Positions 1 through 7,596 are shown, counted from the stretch's first letter. The stretch: DNA of 13,217 nt from an uncultured Corynebacterium sp. (GCF_947253065.1 NZ_CAMXWS010000044.1:1-13217); one strand, 5' to 3'. Notes: a model not told the origin generated them from the letters alone. Translations and numbers: made by a program.

Positions 1-9
1 CATAACACC

Positions 10-58
10 AACGCGGCACCCACCACACCACACAGTGGCGGAAGCCGCGTTAATTTTT
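10..58 (+). terminator. Probable intrinsic terminator of an upstream gene
   Basis: A perfect 8-bp inverted repeat, AACGCGGC (10-17) with GCCGCGTT (44-51), encloses a 26-nt loop that can itself form a CCAC/GTGG mini-hairpin (28-38). It is followed directly by a T-rich tail (AATTTTTG). This is the layout of a rho-independent terminator reading left to right, so it would end a gene lying before the window. The loop is longer than usual, so a regulatory palindrome ahead of the ABC operon is an alternative. Confidence 0.45.
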
Positions 59-137
59 GCTATTCCACTATTCTCGTAGCAAGAACATCGTGGCGTGCTC
101 GTTCGCGCCGTTGTTGGAGACCCGAGAGACAGGACAA

Positions 138-908
138 GTGAGCGCTGTGGGCCATCGTGGAATTGTTGAGAATGACCTGAAAGAGGGCGTCGCAGCCCGG
201 GCGGTGTCGCTGGTGAAGACGTATGGCAGCGGGGACACTCAGGTGACAGCGTTGGATGGGGTCAGCGTTGAATTCGCGCGAAACCAGTTCACTGCCATCA
301 TGGGCCCCAGTGGTTCAGGTAAGTCGACGCTCATGCACGCGATGGCCGGTCTGGATTCTTTCAACGGGGGCTCGGCCTTCATTGGGGATACGGATCTAGC
401 TACGCTCAATGACAAGGAGATCACGGCGTTGCGGCGCGACCGGCTGGGGTTTATCTTCCAGTCTTTCAACCTTGTTCCTACGCTCACTGCGGCGGAAAAC
501 ATCACCCTGCCCACGGATATTGCCGGCGGGCAGATTGACCAGGCATGGTTCGACGAGATCACGCAGCGTCTCGGCTTGTCCAATCGGTTGAGCCACCGTC
601 CGAGTGAGCTTTCAGGCGGGCAGCAGCAGCGAGTGGCCTGTGCGCGGGCGTTGGTGAGCCGTCCAGAGATCATTTTCGGGGATGAGCCGACGGGCAACCT
701 GGATTCGAATTCCTCCCGCGAGGTCTTGGAGATTCTGCGCGCGGCGGTGGATGGGGATGAGCAGACGGTGGTCATTGTGACGCATGACGCACGGGCGGCG
801 TCGTACGCTGATCGCGTGGTTTTCCTCGCGGACGGCAACATCATCGATGAGATGTATGACCCGACGATGGAGCGCATCCTGTCCACCATGTCCGGGATCG
901 AGGGCTAA
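138..908 (+). CDS. ABC transporter ATP-binding protein (MacB/LolD-type)
   Basis: Cytoplasmic ATPase subunit of an FtsX/MacB-class ABC transporter; it hydrolyses ATP to drive the neighbouring permease. Every hallmark is visible: Walker A GPSGSGKST, Q-loop FQSFNLVPT, signature LSGGQQQRVACARAL, Walker B IIFGDEP with its catalytic Glu, the D-loop region GNLDS, and H-loop VTHD. I chose the GTG at 138 (256 residues) because the family's N-terminus begins shortly before the A-loop region (VSLVKTYGSGDTQVTALDGVS). A TTG at 57 would add 27 residues unlike the family. A purine-rich GAGAGACAGGA lies just upstream. GTG 147 is an alternative start. The stop codon overlaps the permease start (TAATG), so the two are co-translated. 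Substrate unknown; such systems export peptides, lipoproteins or antimicrobials, or act in envelope maintenance. Confidence 0.93.
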   Translation: MSAVGHRGIVENDLKEGVAARAVSLVKTYGSGDTQVTALDGVSVEFARNQFTAIMGPSGSGKSTLMHAMAGLDSFNGGSAFIGDTDLATLNDKEITALRRDRLGFIFQSFNLVPTLTAAENITLPTDIAGGQIDQAWFDEITQRLGLSNRLSHRPSELSGGQQQRVACARALVSRPEIIFGDEPTGNLDSNSSREVLEILRAAVDGDEQTVVIVTHDARAASYADRVVFLADGNIIDEMYDPTMERILSTMSGIEG

Positions 909-3475
909 TGAGTAGCGCTTTAACGAAGGTGTCGCTGCGTAATGTCGCAGCTCATAAGCTACGTCTCGCGCTCACGGTCTTGGCGGTGGTGCTCGGTACC
1001 GCGTTCATTGCCGGCTCGCTGATGTTCACCGCGATGTTGGGCAAAACCTTTGACTCGGCTGTCGCGAGCGCATTCGCTGAGGATGATGCGGTCGTGCGTG
1101 GACAGGAGCAGGGTGCCCCGGTGCCGCTGGAGCTTCGAGACGCTATCGGAGCCGACCCAGACGTCAACAAGGTCAACATCAGCGGTCGCACGGCAGTTGT
1201 CGTCGCGGACAGCGACCGCAATGCGTACCAAACAGGCGCTGGTGTTTCTGAGGTGCACATTTACTACCCGCCGGAGGACGCGGTGGGGTCGGTCCCGGAG
1301 GTTGTCGATGGTAGTGCACCCAAGGCCGTTGGTGAGGCGATGGTGAATGCTAAGGGCGCCGCTAAATATCGGATCGGCATCGGTGATGAGCTCATTGTCG
1401 TGGATACTCAGGCCACTCAGACGATGAAGGTCACTGGTTTGTATACCAATGAGCTGGACCAGGGGATGTCGCTGACACTGCGCATCCCGGAAGAGTCCTA
1501 CCTGGAGTTTTATGCCGCGCACGGGACGGTTCCCGGGTTCTCGGTCAGTGCGAAGGAGGGGGTCGATCCCGCACAGCTCACTGCGCACCTCGCGGAGAAG
1601 TTCCCGGAGTATGAGGTCAAGGAGGGCCAGACGCTTGCCGACGAAGCCTCTGAAGAAATCCGCAACGCCCTCAGTTTCGTCAGCTACTTCCTTATCGCTT
1701 TTGGCCTCGTGGGCCTGTTGGTGGGTACGTTCCTCATCGCTAATACCTTCTCGATGATCGTGGCGCAGAGGACGAAGGAGTTTGCGCTGTTGAGGGCGTT
1801 GGGGGCGTCGAAAAGCCAGATTACGCGGTCCGTGGTTGTGGAAGCTGCGCTTGTTGGCGTGATTGGGTCGGCGCTTGGCGTACTGGCTGGTGCGGGTTTG
1901 GTCGCGGTGATTCGCGTGGTTATGGAACGCCAAGGCATGGAGCTGCCCGGGGCGGGCTGGGGCCTGTCTGTTGCGGCCGTCGTGGTGCCCATCGTTGTGG
2001 GTGCGCTGGTGACGGTGGCCTCAGCGTGGGCTCCGGCGCGGCGCGCGGGGCGGGTGCAGCCGGTGGAGGCTATGCGGTCGAGTGAGTCCTCGACTCCGCA
2101 ACCGCTGAAGGCTCGTACTCTGGTCGGCGTGGCGTTGCTCCTGATCGGCGTTGGTTTGGCCGCATGGGGTGTGCTGTGGGAGGACGGCTCAACGGGGCCA
2201 CGCGCGGGACTCGTTGGTGGTGCCGCGGTGTCGGCGATCATCGGTCTGTTTTTGGCGGGGCCAGCGCTCTCTCTGCCGATCGTGCCTGTGCTGGGCAAGG
2301 GGATTGGTGCGCCGTTTGGAGCGGTGGGCTCGCTGGCTGCGACGAACTCGAAACGAAATCCCCGTCGTGCATCGGCTACGGCGTTTGCGCTGATGTTGGG
2401 CGTGGCGCTGGTGACAGCGTTTGGCATGCTGGGAACCACTATGCAGCGGTCGGTGGACGACATCCTGGAAGACGAGGTCACCGCTGATCTTGTTATGTAC
2501 GGTCCCCAGTTCGGTGCTTTCCCCGTTCCAGGTGATGTGCCGGGCAAGGTGGAAGAAGCCGACGGCGTGGGCGATGTGATCACGTATTCGCAGGCACCGC
2601 TGACCATTAATGGCAAAGCTGCCTACGAGATGGGCCCAATGAAGGTCAGCGACGTGATGAATGGCGATCCGGGCCGCCTGACAGTCATTGAGATGGTCGA
2701 CGGCACATCGGATTTGTCGGATGGCGGCGTTGTTCTGCCTGAGGCGTATGCGAAAGAGCACGCCCTTAAGGTTGGCGATGTCGTGGACGTTGATTCACCG
2801 CTGGGCTCACCGCTGAGCCAAGGCGGGCCTGTGCAGGCTGAGGTGAAGGGCATCTTCGGCAAGTCCAACATTTTGGAATCCTTTGTGATTTCTCGGGCGA
2901 CGGCAGAAAAGCTGGTGCGCCCCGACCAGGAGACCATCCTCATGGTCGGCGCCAACAGCGATGGCAGCGTGGACGAAGATACTCTCCGCGCCAACGTGGA
3001 GAAGGCGGTGAAAGACAGCATCATCGTCCAAGTGCGCACCCCGGATGAATTTGGTGGGGAGGCCAAGCAGCTGATCACCCAGATGCTGTACATTCTGTAT
3101 GCGCTGCTGTCGCTGGCGGTGGTCATTGCAGTACTGGGCATCATCAACACCCTCACACTCTCTGTCATTGAGCGCCGTCAGGAGATTGGCATGCTGCGCG
3201 CCGTCGGTGCACAGCGGCGCCAGGTACGGACCATGATCATTCTGGAATCCGTGCAGATCGCGGTCTTCGGTGCGCTGCTCGGCGTGCTCACTGGCCTCGC
3301 ACTGGGCTGGGCGTTCCTGACGGTGCTCAAGGACCAAGGCCTGTCGAATATTGCCTACCCATGGGTTTTGCTTGCTGTGATGTTGGTCAGCTCGCTCGTT
3401 GTGGGTGTTGTTGCGGCGCTCTGGCCGGCGCAGCGCGCAGCGAAGACGCCACCGCTGGATGCCATCGCAGAATAA
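908..3475 (+). CDS. ABC transporter permease, FtsX-like, two FtsX domains
   Basis: Integral membrane permease partner of the preceding ATPase (855 residues). Architecture: TM1 near residues 17-40, a large extracytoplasmic domain to about 250, then a first FtsX module (about 250-390) with the typical cytoplasmic coupling segment QRTKEFALLRALGASKSQI. Further membrane segments follow at about 400-460 and 487-510, then a second extracytoplasmic domain. The second FtsX module is at about 720-855, with ERRQEIGMLRAVGAQRRQV and a closing WPAQRAAKTPPLDAIAE. The duplicated FtsX layout is typical of actinobacterial permeases that work with a single ATPase, about ten TM helices in all. ATG 908 overlaps the ATPase stop by one base, indicating translational coupling. 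Its 3' end converges on the crcB pair with only 13 nt between stops. Substrate cannot be inferred from sequence. Confidence 0.93.
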   Translation: MSSALTKVSLRNVAAHKLRLALTVLAVVLGTAFIAGSLMFTAMLGKTFDSAVASAFAEDDAVVRGQEQGAPVPLELRDAIGADPDVNKVNISGRTAVVVADSDRNAYQTGAGVSEVHIYYPPEDAVGSVPEVVDGSAPKAVGEAMVNAKGAAKYRIGIGDELIVVDTQATQTMKVTGLYTNELDQGMSLTLRIPEESYLEFYAAHGTVPGFSVSAKEGVDPAQLTAHLAEKFPEYEVKEGQTLADEASEEIRNALSFVSYFLIAFGLVGLLVGTFLIANTFSMIVAQRTKEFALLRALGASKSQITRSVVVEAALVGVIGSALGVLAGAGLVAVIRVVMERQGMELPGAGWGLSVAAVVVPIVVGALVTVASAWAPARRAGRVQPVEAMRSSESSTPQPLKARTLVGVALLLIGVGLAAWGVLWEDGSTGPRAGLVGGAAVSAIIGLFLAGPALSLPIVPVLGKGIGAPFGAVGSLAATNSKRNPRRASATAFALMLGVALVTAFGMLGTTMQRSVDDILEDEVTADLVMYGPQFGAFPVPGDVPGKVEEADGVGDVITYSQAPLTINGKAAYEMGPMKVSDVMNGDPGRLTVIEMVDGTSDLSDGGVVLPEAYAKEHALKVGDVVDVDSPLGSPLSQGGPVQAEVKGIFGKSNILESFVISRATAEKLVRPDQETILMVGANSDGSVDEDTLRANVEKAVKDSIIVQVRTPDEFGGEAKQLITQMLYILYALLSLAVVIAVLGIINTLTLSVIERRQEIGMLRAVGAQRRQVRTMIILESVQIAVFGALLGVLTGLALGWAFLTVLKDQGLSNIAYPWVLLAVMLVSSLVVGVVAALWPAQRAAKTPPLDAIAE

Positions 3476-3488
3476 GCGGGCTAAAGAA

Positions 3489-3932
3489 TTAGAAGGCCGG
3501 AATGAGCTGCAAACCCACCCTGAGGCCGTACCACGCCGCAATCACACCGGCCACACAGGTCAGGGTGGTGTAGCGCAGCAGTGGCCACCACTGTTTCTGC
3601 TCCACCATCTGGCCCATTTCTTTAGCCATGGTGGACAGGGTGGACACGGCCCCGCCGAAACCAGCTCCCAAAAAGGCCGGCCACATGGCGGGCATCGCCG
3701 CAGAGAACCCGAGGACAGCAGAGCCAATGAGGTTGGCGGCCCACGTCCCGGGAGCGCCCTTCAGTGCCACGCTTAACGCCCAGCGGGTCAGTCCACCGAG
3801 AAAAGCACCGAAACCGACCAGCACGAACAACAAGAAGATCGTGCGCGTGCCATCACCAGTGCTCAACGCTTCGCGTAGGTGAGAGCCAACAACGCCGTCG
3901 GGGCCTAAGAATTGGGGGGTGCGTGGGGTCAT
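3489..3932 (-). CDS. crcB: Fluoride channel subunit CrcB/Fluc (second of pair)
   Basis: Small membrane protein (147 residues, four predicted helices) of the CrcB/Fluc family, which exports toxic fluoride passively as antiparallel dimers. Family signatures are visible: GFGAFLGGLTRWALS in the first helix, TWAANLIGSAVLG with the conserved pore Asn, and GFGGAVSTLSTMAKEM corresponding to the family's TTFST segment in the broken third helix. Start ATG 3932 overlaps the stop of the other crcB gene as ATGA, so translation is probably coupled. The N-terminus carries about 33 extra polar residues before the first helix compared with compact homologues; a later start cannot be excluded. Two crcB genes in tandem usually means a heterodimeric channel in Gram-positive bacteria. 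Confidence 0.9.
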   Translation of the reverse strand: MTPRTPQFLGPDGVVGSHLREALSTGDGTRTIFLLFVLVGFGAFLGGLTRWALSVALKGAPGTWAANLIGSAVLGFSAAMPAMWPAFLGAGFGGAVSTLSTMAKEMGQMVEQKQWWPLLRYTTLTCVAGVIAAWYGLRVGLQLIPAF

Positions 3933-4273
3933 GGGGCCACCGATCGTCGAAAAGCATTGCCAAGCTCCCATGCGGCGAGGCCCACGACCATGGTGCCTAC
4001 CATGTACATGAAGGCGTGCAGGGCGCTGGTCTGCATGGCCAGGAAGGACACAGCAGAAAACGTGGTGAACCCGCCGATCATCCCGCGCCCCCAAAACGGG
4101 CCCGGGTCGAAGCGGCCCATGAGGAAACAGCCGATGAAGTTAATGATGAAGATGATGATGATCTCCGCCGGCGGCTCCGGCGCAATCAGCGGCGTGAACG
4201 CAAAACGTGCAAGCGCACCGAAAGACGCGCCGAAACCAATAGCGAGGCCTTCCTTGAGCGCAGTATTCAACAC
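3929..4273 (-). CDS. crcB: Fluoride channel subunit CrcB/Fluc (first of pair)
   Basis: A 114-residue CrcB/Fluc subunit with four predicted helices. The signatures are GFGASFGALARFAFTPL (first helix), INFIGCFLMG with the pore Asn, and GGFTTFSAVSFLAM, the canonical TTFS segment lining the fluoride pathway and central sodium site. It has the usual length for the family and none of the extra N-terminal tail of its partner. The start is GTG at 4273; TTG at 4270 is in frame too. I see no convincing Shine-Dalgarno, but TACCGT lies 6 nt upstream on this strand, so a leaderless transcript is possible. It is probably the first gene of a two-gene operon, coupled to the other subunit by ATGA. No fluoride riboswitch consensus was recognised upstream. 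Confidence 0.9.
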   Translation of the reverse strand: MLNTALKEGLAIGFGASFGALARFAFTPLIAPEPPAEIIIIFIINFIGCFLMGRFDPGPFWGRGMIGGFTTFSAVSFLAMQTSALHAFMYMVGTMVVGLAAWELGNAFRRSVAP

Positions 4274-4293
4274 GTGTACACGGTAACGTACCC
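4271..4293. promoter_or_regulatory. Palindromes over crcB start; candidate operator/promoter
   Basis: A perfect 10-bp palindrome CGTGTACACG (4273-4282), with CACGTG (4271-4276) overlapping it, sits on the GTG start of the first crcB gene. GGTAACGTACC (4283-4293), an imperfect palindrome, follows at once. The divergent crcB/pgm intergenic space is only 118 nt, so a regulator bound here could affect crcB most directly. On the minus strand TACCGT (4285-4280) is a possible -10 box for leaderless crcB. No bound protein is known; this is inference from symmetry. Confidence 0.3.
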
Positions 4294-4391
4294 ACCCCCA
4301 CCGCCGTAAATGGAAGTCTCACGTGGCGGAGTTGAGCAAAGCGGGGGAAGATGGGGGCAGACGGATAGGCACGACCGCATAAGGAGTAAGC

Positions 4392-6053
4392 ATGGCACAC
4401 GAAAGAGCCGGCCAACCCGCCCGCCCGGAAGATCTCATTGATATTGCGGAGGTGGTTACCGCCTACTACACGCGCGAGATTGATCCGCATGACCCGGACC
4501 AGCAGGTGGTGTTTGGTACGTCGGGTCACCGTGGATCGAGCTTAGATAATGCGTTTAACCAGCAGCATATTTGGGCGACAACGCAGGCGATCGTGGATTA
4601 CCGTCGCGCGAATAATATCGGTGGTCCCGTATACATTGGGCGCGACCCGCATGCTTTGAGCGAGCCCGCGATGGTGTCGGCGCTCGAGGTGCTCATTGCG
4701 AATGACATTGCCGTGCTTGTCGACGACGCAGGGCGCTACACTCCCACCCCCGCCGTCTCCCACGCGATCCTGGCGCACAATGCTTCCCTAGCCGGCGGTG
4801 TGACCGGTACGGACCCTCAGCGTGCGGATGGCATTGTGGTGACCCCATCCCACAACCCGCCGCGCGACGGTGGCTTTAAGTACAACCCGCCGTCGGGTGG
4901 TCCGGCGGATACGGATGCGACGGATTGGATTGCCGCCCGCGCGAACGCGTATCTCGCGCAGGGCCTTGAGGGCGTGCAGCGCACTCCGGTCAGCGGTGTG
5001 CTGGATGAGCGAGCAGGCAAGCATGCGTTCATGCAGAACTACGTGGCTGACCTGGTCAATGTGGTGGACATTGATGCGATCCGGTCTTCCGGCCTGCGCA
5101 TCGGCGCTGACCCGATGGGTGGGGCCTCGGTGGACTACTGGGGTGCTATCGCGGAGACTCACCGGTTGAACCTCACCGTGGTGAACCCTGAGGTGGATGC
5201 GACGTGGCGGTTCATGACATTGGATACGGACGGCAAGATCCGCATGGACTGCTCCTCCCCGAATTCCATGGCCAGCTTGGTGGCTAACCGCGATAAGTAC
5301 GACATCGCTACCGGTAATGATGCGGACTCGGACCGCCACGGCATTGTCACCCCGGATGCGGGGCTGATGAACCCGAACCACTACCTGGCAGTGGCCATCG
5401 AGTACCTGTTTGCGCACCGTGAGGGCTGGGCGACGGATACGGCGGTGGGCAAGACCCTGGTGTCCTCCTCGATGATTGACCGCGTGGTCGCCTCGCTCGG
5501 CCGCAAGCTCGTTGAAGTTCCGGTTGGTTTCAAGTGGTTTGTGCCGGGGCTCATCGACGGCTCCGTGGGCTTCGGTGGTGAAGAATCCGCCGGCGCATCC
5601 TTCCTGCGCAAGGACGGCACCGTGTGGTCGACGGACAAGGACGGCCTGATCATGGACCTGCTCGCCTCAGAGATCACTGCGGTGACGGGCAAGACGCCAT
5701 CGCAACGCTATGCGGAGCTTGAGGCGACCTTCGGAGCACCGGTCTACGCGCGCACGGACGCAGAAGCGAACCGTGAACAGAAAGCCACTCTGAAGAAGCT
5801 CTCGCCCGAGCAGGTTACCGCCACGACGTTGGCGGGCGACCCGATCACCGCCAAACTCACCGAAGCACCCGGCAACGGTGCCGCCATTGGTGGCCTCAAG
5901 GTGACCACGGAACACGCCTGGTTCGCCGCCCGCCCGTCGGGCACGGAGGACAAGTACAAAATTTATGCAGAGTCCTTCAAAGGGCAGGAGCACTTGAAGC
6001 AGGTTCAAAAAGAAGCGCAGGATGTTGTCAGCGCAGTACTAGGCGAGCGATAG
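4392..6053 (+). CDS. pgm: Phosphoglucomutase (alpha-D-glucose phosphate-specific)
   Basis: Interconverts glucose 1-phosphate and glucose 6-phosphate in the cytoplasm, supplying sugar nucleotides, glycogen and trehalose. At 553 residues it has the usual bacterial Pgm length and the four-domain alpha-D-phosphohexomutase plan: GTSGHRGSS near the N-terminus; the phosphoserine loop TPSHNPP with catalytic Ser153; the Mg-binding loop DADSDRHG (Asp310, 312, 314); the sugar-binding loop GGEESAGASFLR; and the phosphate-binding loop RPSGTEDKYKIYAES near the C-terminus. ATG 4392 is preceded by a strong AAGGAG (4381-4386) at 5-nt spacing. It is divergent from crcB and probably monocistronic, since a hairpin starts on its stop codon. 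All catalytic residues are present. Confidence 0.97.
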   Translation: MAHERAGQPARPEDLIDIAEVVTAYYTREIDPHDPDQQVVFGTSGHRGSSLDNAFNQQHIWATTQAIVDYRRANNIGGPVYIGRDPHALSEPAMVSALEVLIANDIAVLVDDAGRYTPTPAVSHAILAHNASLAGGVTGTDPQRADGIVVTPSHNPPRDGGFKYNPPSGGPADTDATDWIAARANAYLAQGLEGVQRTPVSGVLDERAGKHAFMQNYVADLVNVVDIDAIRSSGLRIGADPMGGASVDYWGAIAETHRLNLTVVNPEVDATWRFMTLDTDGKIRMDCSSPNSMASLVANRDKYDIATGNDADSDRHGIVTPDAGLMNPNHYLAVAIEYLFAHREGWATDTAVGKTLVSSSMIDRVVASLGRKLVEVPVGFKWFVPGLIDGSVGFGGEESAGASFLRKDGTVWSTDKDGLIMDLLASEITAVTGKTPSQRYAELEATFGAPVYARTDAEANREQKATLKKLSPEQVTATTLAGDPITAKLTEAPGNGAAIGGLKVTTEHAWFAARPSGTEDKYKIYAESFKGQEHLKQVQKEAQDVVSAVLGER

Positions 6054-6085
6054 GGGGGAGCAGCACGCGAAGACCCCCTACTTTC
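6051..6085 (+). terminator. Candidate intrinsic terminator of pgm
   Basis: TAGGGGG (6051-6057) pairs perfectly with CCCCCTA (6074-6080) across a 16-nt loop, followed by CTTTC. The stem begins in the pgm stop codon itself. The T-tract is short, so termination may be partial. The space to the next start (6102) is tight. Confidence 0.5.
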
Positions 6086-6088
6086 GGC

Positions 6089-6104
6089 TAATGTTATCTA
6101 CGTG
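6089..6104 (+). promoter_or_regulatory. Candidate -10 box of a leaderless promoter
   Basis: TAATGT (6089-6094) lies 7 nt before the GTG start at 6102 and there is no Shine-Dalgarno sequence in between. That spacing fits a leaderless transcript beginning at the start codon, which is common in corynebacteria. No clear -35 box was seen. Confidence 0.35.
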
Positions 6105-6578
6105 ACGATTCAACAGGATGCGCCCGTGGCCCCTACGCGCGACCGTGTACTCGACGTGCTTTCTGCACTTGCCCGGTTTGGGCTGGCCTTCATGTGGATC
6201 TATGCCGGGGTGACCAAACTGGGCAACCGGCTTCTGACCACGCAGAGCATTGAGGCGTACGAGATTTTCACCCCGTACTGGTCTCATCTGCTGGCTGGTC
6301 TGATCGGTCCGCTTGAAATCGCCGGCGGGCTCCTCCTTCTGCTGGGAATCAAACTGCGCCCGACTGGCTGGGTTTCCGTGGTGGTGCTCCTGTTGTTCAT
6401 CATCGGCTTGGCGTCCGCCTATAGCCGTGGCCTGCAAATTGACTGCGGGTGCTTCGGGTCGAACCCTGATAGCTCCCCGGCGGATTTGCTCTGGGCGATT
6501 GCACGCGACGTGGGCCTCACTGCAGTCACTCTGTTCATGATCTACCGCCCGTTTAAAAAATTCGCGCTGTACCCCTAA
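6102..6578 (+). CDS. MauE/DoxX-like redox-associated membrane protein
   Basis: A 158-residue protein with four predicted helices (about 19-40, 60-83, 89-110 and 127-150). Between helices three and four is IDCGCFG with two cysteines, Cys115 and Cys117. This arrangement is typical of the MauE/DoxX family, whose MauE members support maturation of disulfide-containing periplasmic proteins. The next gene encodes a membrane-anchored CxxC thioredoxin-fold protein, so a role in passing electrons to or from that partner is a reasonable inference, comparable to DsbB/DsbD or VKOR partners. The GTG at 6102 gives a short polar N-terminus and no signal peptide; it may be leaderless. The natural substrate is not known. 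Confidence 0.8.
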   Translation: MTIQQDAPVAPTRDRVLDVLSALARFGLAFMWIYAGVTKLGNRLLTTQSIEAYEIFTPYWSHLLAGLIGPLEIAGGLLLLLGIKLRPTGWVSVVVLLLFIIGLASAYSRGLQIDCGCFGSNPDSSPADLLWAIARDVGLTAVTLFMIYRPFKKFALYP

Positions 6579-6586
6579 ACTTTCTT

Positions 6587-6596
6587 GGTAAAATAG
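6587..6596 (+). promoter_or_regulatory. Extended -10 promoter for the DsbA-like gene
   Basis: GGTAAAATAG is an exact match to the corynebacterial extended -10 pattern gnTANAATnG, with TAAAAT at 6589-6594. A transcript from about 6601 would have a leader of roughly 25 nt containing AAGGTGA (6614-6620) before GTG 6627. No good -35 was seen, as is common with extended -10 promoters. The thioredoxin-like gene can therefore be transcribed separately from the MauE-like gene. Confidence 0.6.
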
Positions 6597-6626
6597 CTCG
6601 ACCACTGACTATTAAGGTGATGTACT

Positions 6627-7394
6627 GTGACTTCCTCTTCCAAGCCGAATGCGACTAAAGGTGCTTCGCGGTCGGTGACAAACCCGAATTCGTCGGGAAG
6701 CAAAGGCTTCTGGGCGGCGATGGCTGCGTTGATACTCATCGGTGCGCTGGTGATCGGCCTCATCGTATACAACGGCCGTGGCGCTCAGGCTGACCGTATT
6801 GCGGAAAACATGCAGAAGGTCGATGGGGTGAGCCTGTCACTTGCAGATAACGTGATCACTCTGAGCGGCGACAACGCTGATGGTGCGAAGGAAGCCGGCC
6901 TCTACGAGGACTTCTCCTGCCATTACTGCGGTGAGCTGGCGGTGAACACGGATGATCAAATGCTGGCCAAGATCCAAGCCGGTGAACTCACCGTGAACTT
7001 GCACCCGCTGATCTTCCTTGACGGCACCGGCGACAAGTACAACGCTGGCCACTCCACGCGCGCTCTTGCTGCGGTGCTTGCCCTGGCTGACAAGGGTGAA
7101 ATTGAGGCGTACTGGAACCTCCGCAAGGCGCTGATGGAGCAGCAGCAGAACCTCTACGCCACCGCGGACAACGACACGTTGGCGGATCTTGCGCACGACT
7201 TCGGTGCTTCCAAGGGCGCGGTTGAGGCAATCCGCAACGGCGAGTACACCGACCGCGCCAAGGCGATGGGCGAAGCAAATGCGAAGGATCTCGTGGATAA
7301 GACCGGTGATCTGTCGTCTCCACGCGTGCTTGTCGACGGCAAGGATGTCCCCTCCGATCCCCTTGCCAACTGGATCGACGACCTCTTCGCTTAA
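6627..7394 (+). CDS. Membrane-anchored DsbA-family thioredoxin-fold protein
   Basis: A 255-residue thiol-disulfide protein of the DsbA family, probably anchored with its catalytic domain outside the membrane. Residues 1-26 are Ser/Thr/Lys rich and cytoplasmic. One hydrophobic helix spans about 27-49. The thioredoxin-fold domain carries the active site CHYC (Cys98-Cys101) after YEDFS, an inserted helical region (about 120-210), and a late SSPRVLVDGK that supplies the cis-proline position. GTG 6627 is preceded by AAGGTGA at 6-nt spacing and by a perfect extended -10. It follows the MauE-like gene by 48 nt. A disulfide oxidase, isomerase or reductase role cannot be told apart from sequence. Its stop codon lies inside a 15-bp tandem duplication. 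Confidence 0.88.
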   Translation: MTSSSKPNATKGASRSVTNPNSSGSKGFWAAMAALILIGALVIGLIVYNGRGAQADRIAENMQKVDGVSLSLADNVITLSGDNADGAKEAGLYEDFSCHYCGELAVNTDDQMLAKIQAGELTVNLHPLIFLDGTGDKYNAGHSTRALAAVLALADKGEIEAYWNLRKALMEQQQNLYATADNDTLADLAHDFGASKGAVEAIRNGEYTDRAKAMGEANAKDLVDKTGDLSSPRVLVDGKDVPSDPLANWIDDLFA

Positions 7395-7419
7395 AACCGC
7401 AGCTCTTAAAACCGCAGCG
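7390..7419 (+). repeat. Two tandem 15-bp units over the dsbA-like stop codon
   Basis: CTTAAAACCGCAGCT (7390-7404) is followed at once by CTTAAAACCGCAGCG (7405-7419), 14 of 15 identical. The first copy contains the gene's TAA stop. This looks like a small slippage duplication. Confidence 0.85.
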
Positions 7420-7430
7420 AGCAAGCGATT

Positions 7431-7459
7431 TTGGTCTCGCCTGTTCGCGGGTGTATATT
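7431..7459 (+). promoter_or_regulatory. Promoter of the tRNA-Ala gene
   Basis: TTGGTC (7431-7436) as -35 and TATATT (7454-7459) as -10 are separated by exactly 17 bp, giving a start near 7466 and a 5' leader of about 46 nt before the tRNA. No other gene lies between the promoter and the tRNA. Confidence 0.65.
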
Positions 7460-7471
7460 GATCGGAGTCGC

Positions 7472-7505
7472 TCGGCGGACAAAGGCCTACAACCTGGTTC
7501 GCCGA
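7472..7505 (+). other. Two-tier hairpin in the pre-tRNA leader
   Basis: TCGGCGGAC (7472-7480) pairs with GTTCGCCGA (7497-7505), 9 bp with one G-U. Inside it AGG (7483-7485) pairs with CCT (7493-7495). The structure ends 6 nt before the mature tRNA, so it could affect RNase P or other 5' processing. No T-tract follows, so it is not a terminator. Confidence 0.5.
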
Positions 7506-7511
7506 AGCTAT

Positions 7512-7584
7512 GGGGCTATGGCGCAGTTGGTAGCGCACCACACTGGCAGTGTGGGGGTCACGGGTTCGAATCCCGTTAGCTCCA
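7512..7584 (+). tRNA. tRNA-Ala (anticodon GGC)
   Basis: A complete 73-nt cloverleaf is visible: acceptor GGGGCTA/TAGCTCC, D-stem GCGC/GCGC, anticodon stem CCACA/TGTGG around loop CTGGCAG, a 5-nt variable loop, T-stem ACGGG/CCCGT with loop TTCGAAT, and discriminator A. Anticodon GGC reads GCC/GCU alanine codons. The acceptor's third pair is G3-U70, the defining identity element for alanyl-tRNA synthetase. CCA is not encoded. It has its own promoter. The T-arm and 3' end of a tRNA gene are a common target for site-specific integrases, which matters for the downstream region. Confidence 0.97.
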
Positions 7585-7596
7585 CTTCATAGATTC

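Noticed and set aside
57..137. N-terminal extension of the ABC ATPase from TTG 57
   Set aside because: The added residues do not resemble the family, TTG is the rarest start, and the region lies just after a terminator-like hairpin where a promoter is more likely.
1684..2616. Long minus-strand frames opposite the ABC permease and pgm
   Set aside because: They are antisense shadows of well-conserved genes in high-GC DNA, with low-complexity Arg/Ser/Thr/Pro composition and no domain features.
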